Shown: positions 1 through 9,310 of the stretch, piece by piece
Layout of the letters: every line of letters begins with the position of its first letter
Numbering within the stretch: position 1 is the stretch's first letter
Assembly: GCA_965262845.1 (NCBI GenBank)
Contig: CBDHFX010000001.1
Coordinates: forward strand, 495,500-559,499
Direction: 5' to 3'
From: ECT2AJA-044 sp965262845
GTDB lineage: Bacteria > Bacteroidota > Bacteroidia > Flavobacteriales > ECT2AJA-044
Length of the DNA stretch: 64,000 bases
Position numbers and translations under genes: made by a program
The notes under the pieces: generated by a model
What the model saw: the letters and a program-made list of their open reading frames with translations, nothing else
Told to the model about the DNA's origin: nothing
Databases searched by the model: none

Positions 1-148
1 CTGGGGGAAGAAAGACGGTCAATTTCCAGGTACTTGTGCGGGCAATTCACCGTTTCTCAGCAAGGAGGGTGAATCGTGCAGTATTTGTGGTGCTGCTCCA
101 AATCAGCAATGCCGCAACAAGGAAGACCGCCTATGAAGTTTGAACGAC
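1..148. other. Window edge downstream of apbE, nothing assignable
   Basis: This is the stretch 3' of the nqr-apbE operon. I looked for a small NqrM-type cysteine-rich maturation protein, which often follows nqr genes. The minus strand offers only short stop-interrupted frames without a start codon or the expected cysteine pattern. I see no terminator hairpin either. Confidence 0.4.
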
Positions 149-1159
149 TTACCGGACCAGTGCTTTGAATCCCGGAGACTGATATATTTTCTGCTCTCCA
201 CCCGAATCACTGTACACGAACAGGGCGTCCAGGTCATTGCGCGCTTCCACGAATTCAATTGCGGCATCAACCCCCATGACCATAAAGGCCGTGGCATATC
301 CGTCCGCATCCATAGCCTTGTCCGCAACCACCGTGGTGCTCAAGAGAGCTTGCTGCACCGGGTATCCGCTTAGTGGATCGATCGTGTGGACGTATTTTTG
401 TCCGGTCTCCTCATCAACCCGAAACTTGCGGTAGTTTCCGGATGTTGCCAGAGATCTGCCAGACAGGGCCACAACGGCCTGGAAGGTATCTTTTTCCCGT
501 TCCTTGATCGGCTTGTCAATGCCCACCTGCCAGACGCGTCCTTCCGCGTTCACGCCTTTCGCGCGGAGTTCTCCACCCACTTCCACCAGATAATCATTCA
601 CTCCCCTGGACTCAAGGAATTCGGCCAGCAGATCCACTGTATAGCCCTGGGCAATTGCGTTGAAATCGAATACCACTCCGTAAGGATCGGTCCGGACCTT
701 ACCTTTCTCGATCCGGACGTTATCCATTCCTATATATTGCATCATGCTATCGACCTGTGCACTGTCAGGCCATGTCGGACCGGTTGGGCCAAAACCATAG
801 GCATTCACCAGCGCTCCTACCGTTGGGTCGAACCGGTGGCCGGTTTCACGATGGATTTCCTTTGCTTTATTGAATACTTCGACAAAAAGTGGATCCACAC
901 GAACCGAGGTGTCGCCTGCATTTAATTGTGAAATGATCGAATTTTGATACCACGGATTCATGCTGTTATCCACCGCACGGAATATGGAATCAATTTCCTC
1001 CTCGAAAGAGGCCTCCCCTTGTGTCACGATCGTGGTGATCTGGTAGGTCGTTCCCTGAGCCTTTCCCTGGTAGCGAACCGTTTGTCCTTTGGGCTGCACA
1101 TTACAGGCAAACGGAAGTATAAAAACGACAGGAATAGTGAGGAAGCGGAAATCCGGCAT
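149..1159 (-). CDS. apbE: FAD:protein FMN transferase ApbE (lipoprotein)
   Basis: ApbE moves FMN from FAD onto threonines of NqrB and NqrC, the step that matures the Na+-NQR complex. The frame is open upstream to 1240, but the ATG at 1159 gives a clean lipoprotein signal (MPDFRFLTIPVVFILPFAC, lipobox LPFAC) and places the start just after the nqrF stop, so I chose it. The body shows family hallmarks: a GTTYQITT-like N-terminal segment, GHRFDPTVGALVNAYGFG, DFNAIAQGYTVD, the VEVGGELRAKG segment and a C-terminal HTIDPLSGYPV motif. At about 336 residues it is full length. It closes the nqr operon, so its substrates are encoded directly upstream. The family is certain; the exact start is inferred. 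Confidence 0.95.
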   Translation of the reverse strand: MPDFRFLTIPVVFILPFACNVQPKGQTVRYQGKAQGTTYQITTIVTQGEASFEEEIDSIFRAVDNSMNPWYQNSIISQLNAGDTSVRVDPLFVEVFNKAKEIHRETGHRFDPTVGALVNAYGFGPTGPTWPDSAQVDSMMQYIGMDNVRIEKGKVRTDPYGVVFDFNAIAQGYTVDLLAEFLESRGVNDYLVEVGGELRAKGVNAEGRVWQVGIDKPIKEREKDTFQAVVALSGRSLATSGNYRKFRVDEETGQKYVHTIDPLSGYPVQQALLSTTVVADKAMDADGYATAFMVMGVDAAIEFVEARNDLDALFVYSDSGGEQKIYQSPGFKALVR

Positions 1160-1184
1160 AAAACAGGACAGGCTTTTTGCAGAA

Positions 1185-2441
1185 TTAAATTCCGAAGTCG
1201 TCAAAGGCGATATTTTCATCCGGTACCCCGAGGTCGTCAAGCATTTTGAAGACTGCCTCGTTCATCATGGGCGGACCACAGATATAATATTCGATTTCCT
1301 CCGGTTCCGGGTGATGTTTCAAATAATTCCCGAGCACTACCTGGTGGATGAACCCGGTGTATCCGTCCCAGTTGTCCTCAGGGAGCGGCTCGCTCAGGGC
1401 AATGTGGTAACTGAAGTTATCGAATTCCTTCTCGATCTGACGGAAGTCACCGGTGTAGAAGAGTTCGCGTTTTGAACGGCCACCGTACCAGTATGACACT
1501 TTGCGGTCACGTGTTTTTTCCGTGTGGAACAAGTGGAAGATATGTGAGCGGAGTGGTGCCATTCCCGCTCCACCACCGATGTACAGCATTTCCTTCCTGC
1601 TCTGCTTGATGTGGAAATCTCCGTAAGGACCGGAAATCGTTACCTTATCGCCCGGTTTACGTGAGAACACGTATGAGGAACAAATGCCTGGGTTTACATC
1701 CATCCAGGTATTTCCGGCGTGGTTCCACGGCGGCGTGGCGATACGGATATTCAACATAATGATGTTTCCTTCCGCCGGGTGGTTCGCCATGGAATAGGCG
1801 CGGAAGATCGGTTCGTCATTTTTCATTTTGAGATCCCAGATACCAAACTTGTCGTAATCCGAACGATACTCCTCACTGATGTTATAAAGATCTTTACTGA
1901 AGTCTACTTCCAGGGGCGGCACATCAACCTGGATATAGCCTCCGGATTCGAAATCCAGGGTCTCATCTTCCGGCAATTTAACCACGAACTCTTTAATAAA
2001 GGTAGCCACATTATCGTTCGAAACAACTTCGCATTCCCACTTCCTGATACCAAAGATCTCTTCCGGCACCTGGATCTTCATATCGTTTTTCACCTTTATC
2101 TGACAACCCAGGCGCCAGTTGTCCTGGATCTCCTTACGTGTGAAATATGGTTTTTCGGTCGGCAAAATTTCACCGCCTCCTTCGAGCACCTGGCATTTAC
2201 ACATGGCACAGGTTCCACCTCCTCCGCAGGCTGAAGGCAGGAAGATCTTATTGTTCCCCAGGGTACTCAGAAGGGTGTTTCCCGATTCCACCTTTACTTC
2301 CTGATCTCCGTTGATAGCCAGTGTCACAGGCCCGGAAGGAGCCAATTTTGCTTTGGCCGTCAGCAATACCGCAACAAGCAGCAGGATAACGATAGTAAAA
2401 GCGACGAGGGTAGATACTATGGTAAGTGCACTTAAAAGCAT
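1185..2441 (-). CDS. nqrF: Na+-translocating NADH:quinone reductase subunit F
   Basis: NqrF is the NADH-oxidising entry subunit of Na+-NQR at the inner membrane. A single N-terminal membrane helix (about residues 7-28) is followed by a plant-type 2Fe-2S domain with C72, C78, C81 and C113 in the expected C-x5-C-x2-C-x31-C spacing. Next comes a ferredoxin-reductase FAD domain (RAYSMANHP) and an NADH-binding domain (GGGAGMAPLRSH and a C-terminal YYICGPPMMNEAV). The length of 418 residues is typical. It starts about 20 bp after nqrE and is the last NQR subunit before apbE. Confidence 0.98.
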   Translation of the reverse strand: MLLSALTIVSTLVAFTIVILLLVAVLLTAKAKLAPSGPVTLAINGDQEVKVESGNTLLSTLGNNKIFLPSACGGGGTCAMCKCQVLEGGGEILPTEKPYFTRKEIQDNWRLGCQIKVKNDMKIQVPEEIFGIRKWECEVVSNDNVATFIKEFVVKLPEDETLDFESGGYIQVDVPPLEVDFSKDLYNISEEYRSDYDKFGIWDLKMKNDEPIFRAYSMANHPAEGNIIMLNIRIATPPWNHAGNTWMDVNPGICSSYVFSRKPGDKVTISGPYGDFHIKQSRKEMLYIGGGAGMAPLRSHIFHLFHTEKTRDRKVSYWYGGRSKRELFYTGDFRQIEKEFDNFSYHIALSEPLPEDNWDGYTGFIHQVVLGNYLKHHPEPEEIEYYICGPPMMNEAVFKMLDDLGVPDENIAFDDFGI

Positions 2442-2461
2442 GCTTTAAGCTATCAGATTAT

Positions 2462-3079
2462 TTACAATTCTATTCCCATAAAACTCATAAAGGCGATCCC
2501 CATCAATCCAGTGATGATGAAAGTGATCCCCAGCCCCCTCAATGGAGCCGGTACGTTGCTATAGCGGATCTTTTCGCGGATTGCGGCAATGGCCACAATG
2601 GCCAGGAACCAGCCCACACCTGAACCGAGTCCGAAAACAGTCGCCTCAATGATGGTAGGGTAATCGCGCTCCTGCATAAACAACGCACCTCCGAGGATGG
2701 AGCAGTTCACGGCAATCAACGGAAGAAAGATGCCCAAAGCACCATACAGGGCCGGGGCAAATTTTTCGACCACCATTTCCACGAGCTGCACCATGGAAGC
2801 GATCACGGCGATGAACATGATAAAAGAGAGAAAGCTAAGGTCTACGGTTGCGAATTCTGGTGCCAGCCATTTTAGCACGCCTTCCTTCAGGATGTAGTTT
2901 TCAAGCAGCCAGTTGATCGGTACGGTGATCCCCAACACAAAAATGACGGCCATACCCAGGCCGACCCCGGTTTTAACTGTTTTCGATACCGCCAGATAGG
3001 AACACATTCCCAGGAAGTAGGCGAAGATCATGTTGTCGACGAAGATCGACTTAACGAATATGTTTACGAGTTCCTGCAT
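2462..3079 (-). CDS. nqrE: Na+-translocating NADH:quinone reductase subunit E
   Basis: NqrE is a small integral membrane subunit of Na+-NQR (205 residues, about six hydrophobic segments). With NqrD it forms a pseudosymmetric pair that carries an iron centre and takes part in coupling electron flow to Na+ transport. The N-terminus (MQELVNIFVKSIFVDNMIFA) and the internal NCSILGGALFMQERDY segment, which holds a conserved cysteine, are characteristic. It lies 8 bp after nqrD and 20 bp before nqrF. Confidence 0.97.
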   Translation of the reverse strand: MQELVNIFVKSIFVDNMIFAYFLGMCSYLAVSKTVKTGVGLGMAVIFVLGITVPINWLLENYILKEGVLKWLAPEFATVDLSFLSFIMFIAVIASMVQLVEMVVEKFAPALYGALGIFLPLIAVNCSILGGALFMQERDYPTIIEATVFGLGSGVGWFLAIVAIAAIREKIRYSNVPAPLRGLGITFIITGLMGIAFMSFMGIEL

Positions 3080-3087
3080 GGTACAGC

Positions 3088-3804
3088 TTAGTTTTCTTCG
3101 ATCAATTGGCGGTTACGGGCACGCTGTGCCCAAATGATGATCCCGACCGTGATCAAAGCCATCGGTGGAAGGAGCATCAGACCGTTGTTGACATATCCCA
3201 ATGTGTACAACCCGGATTCGCTACCGGGGGTGGCATTTCCGAATAAGTTGATCTCAAACAACTGACCGCTGCCAAACAATTCACGGAAGAAAGCCACAGT
3301 GATCAGGATCCAGGCGTATCCGGCTGCATTACCTACACCGTCAAGGAATGAGCGCCATGGATTATTCCCAAGTGCGAAGGCTTCGAAACGCCCCATGATG
3401 ATGCAGTTGGTAATGATCAATCCGACAAATACCGATAGCTGCTTGCTCATGTCATACACGAATGCCTTTAACACCTGGTCCACGAGGATCACCAGGCTGG
3501 CTACTACCACAAGCTGAACGATGATCCGGATCCGGTTTGGGATCAAATGACGCAGCAGGGAGATCACCACGTTGCCGACTCCCAAAACGAACAGCACGGA
3601 GAGGGACATCACAATGGCCGGTTCCAGCTTAACCGTGATCGCCAGGGCCGAGCAGATCCCCAATACCTGGACGGTGATCGGGTTATCGTCGTTCAGCGGT
3701 GTGGTAAGGAGCCTTCTGTTTTTTTTCGAGAAGAGCTGCTCCTTTTCCCTGACCTCCACCTGGGTGGGGGTCTCTTCTGCAACCTCTTTCACTTCAGCAT
3801 TCAT
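3088..3804 (-). CDS. nqrD: Na+-translocating NADH:quinone reductase subunit D
   Basis: NqrD is the partner of NqrE in the membrane core of Na+-NQR. The protein has 238 residues: a charged cytoplasmic N-terminal tail of about 35 residues, then roughly six membrane helices. The conserved LGICSALAIT and TNCIIMGRFEAFA segments each hold a cysteine, as expected for the NqrD/NqrE iron-binding pair. The acidic N-terminal extension is common in Bacteroidota. It starts 3 bp after nqrC, so the two are almost certainly co-translated. Confidence 0.97.
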   Translation of the reverse strand: MNAEVKEVAEETPTQVEVREKEQLFSKKNRRLLTTPLNDDNPITVQVLGICSALAITVKLEPAIVMSLSVLFVLGVGNVVISLLRHLIPNRIRIIVQLVVVASLVILVDQVLKAFVYDMSKQLSVFVGLIITNCIIMGRFEAFALGNNPWRSFLDGVGNAAGYAWILITVAFFRELFGSGQLFEINLFGNATPGSESGLYTLGYVNNGLMLLPPMALITVGIIIWAQRARNRQLIEEN

Positions 3805-3807
3805 GAA

Positions 3808-4536
3808 TTATTCAGCGTTTATGATCATTTGGTCCGACCTGATCCTGTCGAAGTACGGCAGGTAGAAGGAAATGCCGTTCTTCAACATGGCATCCACCCC
3901 GTTACTGGTGATGGTACCTCCTGAGATACCATCCACTTCGTATGGTCCGGAAGCGCCACCCTTCACAACGGAAACACTCACGAACCTGCCGCTCTCGAAT
4001 ATCTTTTTACCTACAAACTGATCCTGGAATAAAGCTTTGTTGATCTCTGCTCCGAGCCCTGGTGTCTCCGTTTTGTGGTCGAAACTTGCTCCGTAGATCG
4101 TGTTGAGATCGTCTTCCAGTGAAATATATCCCCAGATCGGACCCCAAAGCCCTTTTCCGCGCAGCGGAATGATGTAAAAGATCCTTCCTTCCTTTTCAGC
4201 GATATAAAGTGGCCAGGTTTGCTCTTTGCGGGGGCGCTTCACCTGTTTGGCGAGGTCAATCCTAAAGGCTTTTCCCTCCACTTCCCCGCCGTTTACATTC
4301 AGAATGATCTGTTGGTCCACGTACTGTGGAAAAAGCTCCGCTGCTTCGGTACGTGAAGTTTTTTTCTTCTCGAATCCGATCGTGGACAGGATGTCCTGCA
4401 TTTTCTCCTGCTCCACATTTCGGTCCTGCATCGGTTTCAAACTGATCGCCGCAGCAGAAAGGATGAGCCCGACCACTACGATCAGCGCGGCAGCAAAAAT
4501 GAATGTGTAACTATTCCTATTTACATCTATAGCCAT
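3808..4536 (-). CDS. nqrC: Na+-translocating NADH:quinone reductase subunit C (FMN-bearing)
   Basis: NqrC has one N-terminal membrane helix (about residues 11-33) and a periplasmic FMN-binding domain. The covalent FMN site is the DGISGGT motif at 202-208, with T208 as the acceptor. The usual motif is D-x-x-S-G-A-T; here Gly replaces Ala, a small variation. ApbE, the enzyme that attaches the FMN, is encoded in the same operon. The length of 242 residues is normal, and it lies 4 bp after nqrB. Confidence 0.97.
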   Translation of the reverse strand: MAIDVNRNSYTFIFAAALIVVVGLILSAAAISLKPMQDRNVEQEKMQDILSTIGFEKKKTSRTEAAELFPQYVDQQIILNVNGGEVEGKAFRIDLAKQVKRPRKEQTWPLYIAEKEGRIFYIIPLRGKGLWGPIWGYISLEDDLNTIYGASFDHKTETPGLGAEINKALFQDQFVGKKIFESGRFVSVSVVKGGASGPYEVDGISGGTITSNGVDAMLKNGISFYLPYFDRIRSDQMIINAE

Positions 4537-4540
4537 GATC

Positions 4541-5728
4541 CTAAGCTTTTGCAGCGTTCATACGTTTCAGGCGTTTCTTCACATTGGCTTCCACCACGTA
4601 GTGGTCAATGAGCGGCGCAAATACGTTCATCAACAGGATAGCCAGCATAATCCCTTCCGGGTAGGCCGGGTTGAACACGCGGATCATGATCGCAAAGAAT
4701 CCGACCAGAAAACCGTAGATCCATTTTCCCCTATTCGTTTGTGCTGCTGAAACCGGGTCGGTTGCCATAAAGACCAATCCGAAGGCAAATCCACCGATCA
4801 CCAGGTGTTGGTACCATGGTGTGGCCATCAGGGCGTTTACAGAGAAGGCATTGAAGATCAGTCCCATCAAAGATGCTCCTATTAATCCGCTGAGCATGAT
4901 GCGCCAGCTACCGATGCCTGTCCACAAGAGAAGGGCCGCACCGAGGATGATGGCCAGGGTACTGGTTTCACCGACTGAACCGGGGACTAGTCCGAGAAAA
5001 GCTTCCATGGGAGTCCAGCTACCGTAGCCGGCCGAAGCTGTTTGTGCCAGCACTTCCTTTCCGGCCGCAAGGCCGCCCAGGATCGTTTCGCCGGAGATCG
5101 CATCCACCGTTCCGGCATCAGCCACCCAAACGGTGTTTCCGGACATGTACGTAGGATACGCGAAGAACAGGAAGGCACGTGCAGTCAGGGCTGGGTTCAG
5201 GATGTTCATGCCCGTTCCGCCAAAAACTTCCTTGCCGATGACCACAGCAAAGACTACGGATACCGCCAGCATCCAGAGCGGAAGGTCAACCGGCATGATC
5301 AGGGGGATCAGCATTCCGGTTACAAGGTATCCTTCGTTCACCTGGTGTTCGCGGATGATAGCGAAGAAAAACTCGATCCCGAGGCCGACTCCATACGATA
5401 CCACGATCATGGGCAATACTTTCCACAATCCAAACAGGAAGGCGCTCATGGTGGTGAATGCCTCTCCGGTTTGAATAAAATGCTGATACCCGATATTGTA
5501 CATACCAAACAGCAAAGCCGGAACGAGCGAGATGATCACCAGGAACATCGTACGCTTGAGGTCAATGCCGTCGCGGATATGCGCTCCGCTTTTGGTGGTT
5601 TCGCCCGGAACGAAAACAAAGGTTTCGAAGGCGTCAATAGCTGGGTGGAATTTCGCCCATTTCCCTCCTTTTTCGAAATGAGGTTTCATCCTGTCAAAGA
5701 AATTGCGCAATAGCTTCTTCATGGCCAT
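4541..5728 (-). CDS. nqrB: Na+-translocating NADH:quinone reductase subunit B (FMN-bearing)
   Basis: NqrB is the largest membrane subunit of Na+-NQR, carrying a second covalent FMN and forming much of the Na+ pathway. The frame runs upstream to 5839 inside nqrA, but family alignment and a GGAAGAG ribosome-binding site point to the ATG at 5728 or the one two codons later at 5722 (MKKLLRNFFDRMKPHFEKGG). The flavinylation motif is DAISGET, with the acceptor Thr near residue 215; Glu replaces the usual Ala. About ten hydrophobic segments follow the N-terminal amphipathic region. It starts just past the nqrA stop. Confidence 0.96.
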   Translation of the reverse strand: MAMKKLLRNFFDRMKPHFEKGGKWAKFHPAIDAFETFVFVPGETTKSGAHIRDGIDLKRTMFLVIISLVPALLFGMYNIGYQHFIQTGEAFTTMSAFLFGLWKVLPMIVVSYGVGLGIEFFFAIIREHQVNEGYLVTGMLIPLIMPVDLPLWMLAVSVVFAVVIGKEVFGGTGMNILNPALTARAFLFFAYPTYMSGNTVWVADAGTVDAISGETILGGLAAGKEVLAQTASAGYGSWTPMEAFLGLVPGSVGETSTLAIILGAALLLWTGIGSWRIMLSGLIGASLMGLIFNAFSVNALMATPWYQHLVIGGFAFGLVFMATDPVSAAQTNRGKWIYGFLVGFFAIMIRVFNPAYPEGIMLAILLMNVFAPLIDHYVVEANVKKRLKRMNAAKA

Positions 5729-5735
5729 TCTCTTC

Positions 5736-7088
5736 CTATGACATTTCGTGTTTGACCATGTCGAGTCCTTCCTGAATGGTCTTTTGCACATCCATTTTCG
5801 ATGTACATACGACCTCGCACAAGGCAAAATCCTCGGCACTCACTTCGTAGATGCCCAGGTTTTCCATAGCTTCGATATCTTCAACCATAATGGCCTTCAG
5901 TAATTGCTGTGGATAGAGGTCCATAGGCAATACCTCTTCGTATTGACCGGTCACCACAAAAGCTCGTTTTTCGCCATGCAGGTTGGTGTTGAGCCTGTAT
6001 TGCCTGTTGGGCATCATCCACGAAAGGAATGAACGCGAAATACTGAATTTGTCAAGCCCCGGGGCGATCCATCCGAGCAGTTCCGGCTCGTCCCCTTCGG
6101 GGATTGCCGTTACCATGTGGTCGTAATATCCCAGGTGTCCGTTCGCATCAACCTTGCTACCGGTCAGCACGTTTCCGGAAATCACCCGAACCTTTCCGTT
6201 TCCGGGTTTCCCGTTGAGCATGGAGCTGAGCTGCACCCCCATGACAACCTTATAGTAACGCGGATGGTTCATTTCAGGTCCGGCCGTACAGATCGTCCGC
6301 GAGGTATCGTATATTCCGGAGGTGAAGAATCGCCCGATCGTAGCTACATCCTGTGGGTTCACATACCACACGACCTCACCTTTGTTGATCGGGTCAATGT
6401 GGTGGATCTGGATGCCCACGTTTCCGGCCGGATGTGGCCCGGTCACCCGGTGTATTTCCACTCCTTTTGCTTCGGTAAAGGCCTTCGCCGGCACACTCTT
6501 TCCACGTACGCTCAGGTGGATCTTTCCTGCCGTGAGGCAGGCCAGGGTATTGATACCGGCCTGGAAATCAGCTTCGCGGCCTTCCAGGATAAAATCGTAG
6601 TCGGGGGCCAGGGGTGCGCTATCGAACGCCGAAATGAAAATAGCCTTTGGGACCTCCTCCGGACTGGCGATCACATCGTACGGACGTTGGCGGATCATCG
6701 GCCACAGGCCAGCCTGCAGCATCAACCCGGTCACTTGCTCTCTGTTCAGTCCGGCCGGGTCTCCGGTCCCGAACTGCTCGTACTGAATTTCCTTGTCGGC
6801 CAGGATCCGGACCTCCAGGATCTTTCGCTTATCACCGCGTTTGATTTCCACTATTTCTCCGCTCACCGGTGCGGTGAAACGGATCCGGTCGTCGTCCTTG
6901 CTGTAGAACAATGGTGTCCCGGCAAGCACTTCATTACCCTCGTCAACCAGCAGTTTTGGAACAACACCATGAAAATCAGTTGGCTTGATCACGTAGGTTT
7001 CGGAAGGAGGCAGCTCGCCGTATACCTTATCGGCTGCTCCGACCAGCTTGATGTCCACTCCGCGTTTTATCCTAATGTCTTCAGACAT
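5736..7088 (-). CDS. nqrA: Na+-translocating NADH:quinone reductase subunit A
   Basis: NqrA is the soluble cytoplasmic subunit of Na+-NQR, associated with the quinone site, and is the first gene of the operon. The protein is 450 residues without membrane segments. It begins with the family signature IKRGVDIKLVGAADKVYGEL and has the lipoyl-like VLAGTPLFYSKDD region and the late CEVVCTSKMDVQKTI segment. The start at 7088 follows a leader carrying a possible TAnnTTTG promoter box. Confidence 0.97.
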   Translation of the reverse strand: MSEDIRIKRGVDIKLVGAADKVYGELPPSETYVIKPTDFHGVVPKLLVDEGNEVLAGTPLFYSKDDDRIRFTAPVSGEIVEIKRGDKRKILEVRILADKEIQYEQFGTGDPAGLNREQVTGLMLQAGLWPMIRQRPYDVIASPEEVPKAIFISAFDSAPLAPDYDFILEGREADFQAGINTLACLTAGKIHLSVRGKSVPAKAFTEAKGVEIHRVTGPHPAGNVGIQIHHIDPINKGEVVWYVNPQDVATIGRFFTSGIYDTSRTICTAGPEMNHPRYYKVVMGVQLSSMLNGKPGNGKVRVISGNVLTGSKVDANGHLGYYDHMVTAIPEGDEPELLGWIAPGLDKFSISRSFLSWMMPNRQYRLNTNLHGEKRAFVVTGQYEEVLPMDLYPQQLLKAIMVEDIEAMENLGIYEVSAEDFALCEVVCTSKMDVQKTIQEGLDMVKHEMS

Positions 7089-7123
7089 CGTGATATGGAA
7101 TTGATTGACCCTGAAACGGACGG

Positions 7124-7131
7124 CAAAATTA
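7124..7131 (-). promoter_or_regulatory. Candidate -7 box for the nqr operon
   Basis: On the minus strand this octamer reads TAATTTTG, an exact match to the Bacteroidota -7 consensus TAnnTTTG, about 36 bp upstream of the nqrA ATG. I do not see a convincing -33 TTTG partner, so the call rests on one short motif in the right place. Confidence 0.4.
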
Positions 7132-7206
7132 TTAAAAAAGCTCCATGTTTTTAACTTTTACACTTATTTTGTGTTCTTAAGCCGCAGAGCAAAAAGGCAA
7201 CTGTTC

Positions 7207-8505
7207 ATGAAGCGATCCATTCTCCTGCTTTTGCTGTGTTCCTCTGTTTTTTCGTGGGCCTCACGGCCCGATAGGTATGCGCTGTTCGATAAGGCGACGC
7301 CGCTTCGGTACGAGGATTACGTTTACCAGGACTACATTGAAACCGTATTGCTGTACAACACCAGCGACAGTCTTGCCTTTCCAATGATGCGATTGAACGA
7401 GGGCGAACCCATGGTGCTGCATTTCGATGATCTGGTGAGCGATTTCCAACGCTATTCCTATACCTTCGTGCATTGCAACTGGAACTGGCGCCCCTCTCAG
7501 CTGAATAAGCAGGAATACCTGGCCGGATTTGGTGACAATTTCATTGACGACTATACCTTCTCGTTCAATACCATTGTCCCATACACGCACTACCAACTGG
7601 CGTTTCCGAACAAAAATGTACGCTTCCTGAAATCGGGTAACTACGTACTGGTGGTCTACGCAAACAACGATCCCAACCAGATCGTCCTGACCCGCCGGTT
7701 CATCATTTGGGAATCCATCGTATCTGTGCCCATTCGGGTAGTGCGCCCGACGGTAGTTGAATACCGCGAGGAATATCAGGAGATCGATTTCGAGATCAAT
7801 CATGGCGGATATTCCATCCCCTATCCCTATCAGGACCTTCATGTGGTGCTTGTGCAGAACCGGCGGTGGGACAATGCTATTTTTGATCTCAAGCCCCTGT
7901 TTGTGCGCGATGGATCACTGTCATATAACTACGAATACGAAAACCTGTTTCCAGGCGGAAATGAATACCGGTATTTCGACACCAAGGACCTGATCACTTT
8001 TCAGTCAAGGGTGAGCAATATCAGGTTCGACACCCTGTTTCAGGTATTGATCACGCCTGATCAGCCGAGGCGGTTTGCAACGTACAGTTTTTGGCCCGAC
8101 GTAAACGGTCAGCGGGTAATCCGCAACCTGCGCGGCCGAAATCCGCATATTGATGCCGACTATGCCATGGTACACTTTCGCCTGTACATGACCGAGCCGA
8201 CCACCGAGGGAAATATTTACGTGTATGGCGGATTGAGCGACTGGCGGATCGATCCTCGCTACATGCTGCGTTACAACTACAAGCGCGGTGCCTACGAAGC
8301 ACGGATCCTGTTGAAACAGGGCTTCTACAACTATGAATACGTGCTTGTGCGGGATGGAACTTTAGCCACGGATCCTTCCTTTATAGAAGGGTCCCATTAT
8401 GAAACGGAAAACCAGTATTCGATCCTGGTATACCACCGGGAGATAGGGCAGCGGTACGATCGGCTCGTAGGGGTTTCAACGGTCAGCTCCTCCGAATACT
8501 ATTAG
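7207..8505 (+). CDS. Type IX secretion plug protein (DUF5103 family)
   Basis: The protein has about 432 residues. The ATG at 7207 opens an ideal signal peptide (MKRSILLLLLCSSVFSWASR); the frame extends to 7105, but that would bury the signal. It matches the DUF5103 family, whose Flavobacterium member was described as the Plug that blocks the SprA translocon pore of the type IX secretion system. Supporting features are the DYVYQDYIETVLLYNTSDSL start of the mature protein, the HCNWNWRPSQLN segment and the TYSFWPDVNGQRVIRN block. It stands alone, divergent from nqrA. Confidence 0.85.
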   Translation: MKRSILLLLLCSSVFSWASRPDRYALFDKATPLRYEDYVYQDYIETVLLYNTSDSLAFPMMRLNEGEPMVLHFDDLVSDFQRYSYTFVHCNWNWRPSQLNKQEYLAGFGDNFIDDYTFSFNTIVPYTHYQLAFPNKNVRFLKSGNYVLVVYANNDPNQIVLTRRFIIWESIVSVPIRVVRPTVVEYREEYQEIDFEINHGGYSIPYPYQDLHVVLVQNRRWDNAIFDLKPLFVRDGSLSYNYEYENLFPGGNEYRYFDTKDLITFQSRVSNIRFDTLFQVLITPDQPRRFATYSFWPDVNGQRVIRNLRGRNPHIDADYAMVHFRLYMTEPTTEGNIYVYGGLSDWRIDPRYMLRYNYKRGAYEARILLKQGFYNYEYVLVRDGTLATDPSFIEGSHYETENQYSILVYHREIGQRYDRLVGVSTVSSSEYY

Positions 8506-8695
8506 TGGGTCGTTCCTGAAGGGCCTAATAAAAATGCATTTGAGTTTCTCACCTATGTTATTAACTTTGAATTTTGATCAGGAGGTGGAAGAAAAAACCA
8601 TTCAACAAAAAATAAGTGTTCCTGTATTAGCGCCAGCAATAGGTATTTTAGTGCACGTATGCCGCCTGGTGGGCAGGGAGGGTATCATCTTATGA

Positions 8696-9310
8696 ATGGA
8701 AGCCACAATACCGGATCCATCCCCTTTTCGGAAGAAGGCCAGGCGGGGGACAGGCAGTTTTGACCCGTTGAACCAAAGACCGCACAATGTGAAAAATGTA
8801 ATCGTTCGTTTTGGCTTGTACAGTGGCCTGACGGCCTCTATCTTATTCCTGGGGCCCTTTGTGATCAATCCGGATCAGGCTTTCGACCCGGCCAATATGG
8901 TTCGGAGTGAGATCATCGGCTATGCGGCAATGATCCTTTCAATGACCCTGGTCTATTTCGGAGTGCGGGCTCACCGAAATAAGCTGGCTCCGCAGGTTTA
9001 TCCCTTCGGGGATGCCTTCAGGGCCGGGATCCTCATCACACTGATTTCAGTCATTGTGTTCTATTTTGGGAATGTCATACTGTATGAGGTGATCAATCCC
9101 GATTTTCTGGAAGAATTCTTCGTAGTGTATCGGCAATACAAAATTGATGGAGGGGCCAGCGATACGGAGATCGCCCGGATGGATGCCAGCTATACCGCCA
9201 TGAGCAATGGATGGCTCTACGCATTGGTAATGGCATCAACGACCCTGATGATCGGGATCGTCATTACCCTGATTTCGGCCATCGTCCTAAAACGAACCGC
9301 TACAGCTTAG
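8696..9310 (+). CDS. DUF4199-like four-helix membrane protein
   Basis: A 204-residue protein with four hydrophobic segments and a polar loop between helices 3 and 4 (INPDFLEEFFVVYRQYKIDG). This layout and the VKNVIVRFGLYSGLTA start of the conserved part resemble DUF4199 proteins, which are common in Bacteroidota and of unknown function. The ATG at 8696 has a GGGAGGG sequence about 13 bp upstream. A GTG at 8789 would begin exactly at the conserved region and is the main alternative start. The first 31 residues look unconserved. Confidence 0.7.
   Translation: MEATIPDPSPFRKKARRGTGSFDPLNQRPHNVKNVIVRFGLYSGLTASILFLGPFVINPDQAFDPANMVRSEIIGYAAMILSMTLVYFGVRAHRNKLAPQVYPFGDAFRAGILITLISVIVFYFGNVILYEVINPDFLEEFFVVYRQYKIDGGASDTEIARMDASYTAMSNGWLYALVMASTTLMIGIVITLISAIVLKRTATA

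Noticed and set aside
1..148. A small NqrM-type gene after apbE
   Set aside because: No frame with a start codon and the cysteine pattern is present; one frame with several Cys (GGLPCCGIAD) has no start and stops early.
8690..8760. Alternative short ORF starting ATGAATGG before the DUF4199 gene
   Set aside because: It stops after 23 codons and overlaps the real frame; no conserved sequence.
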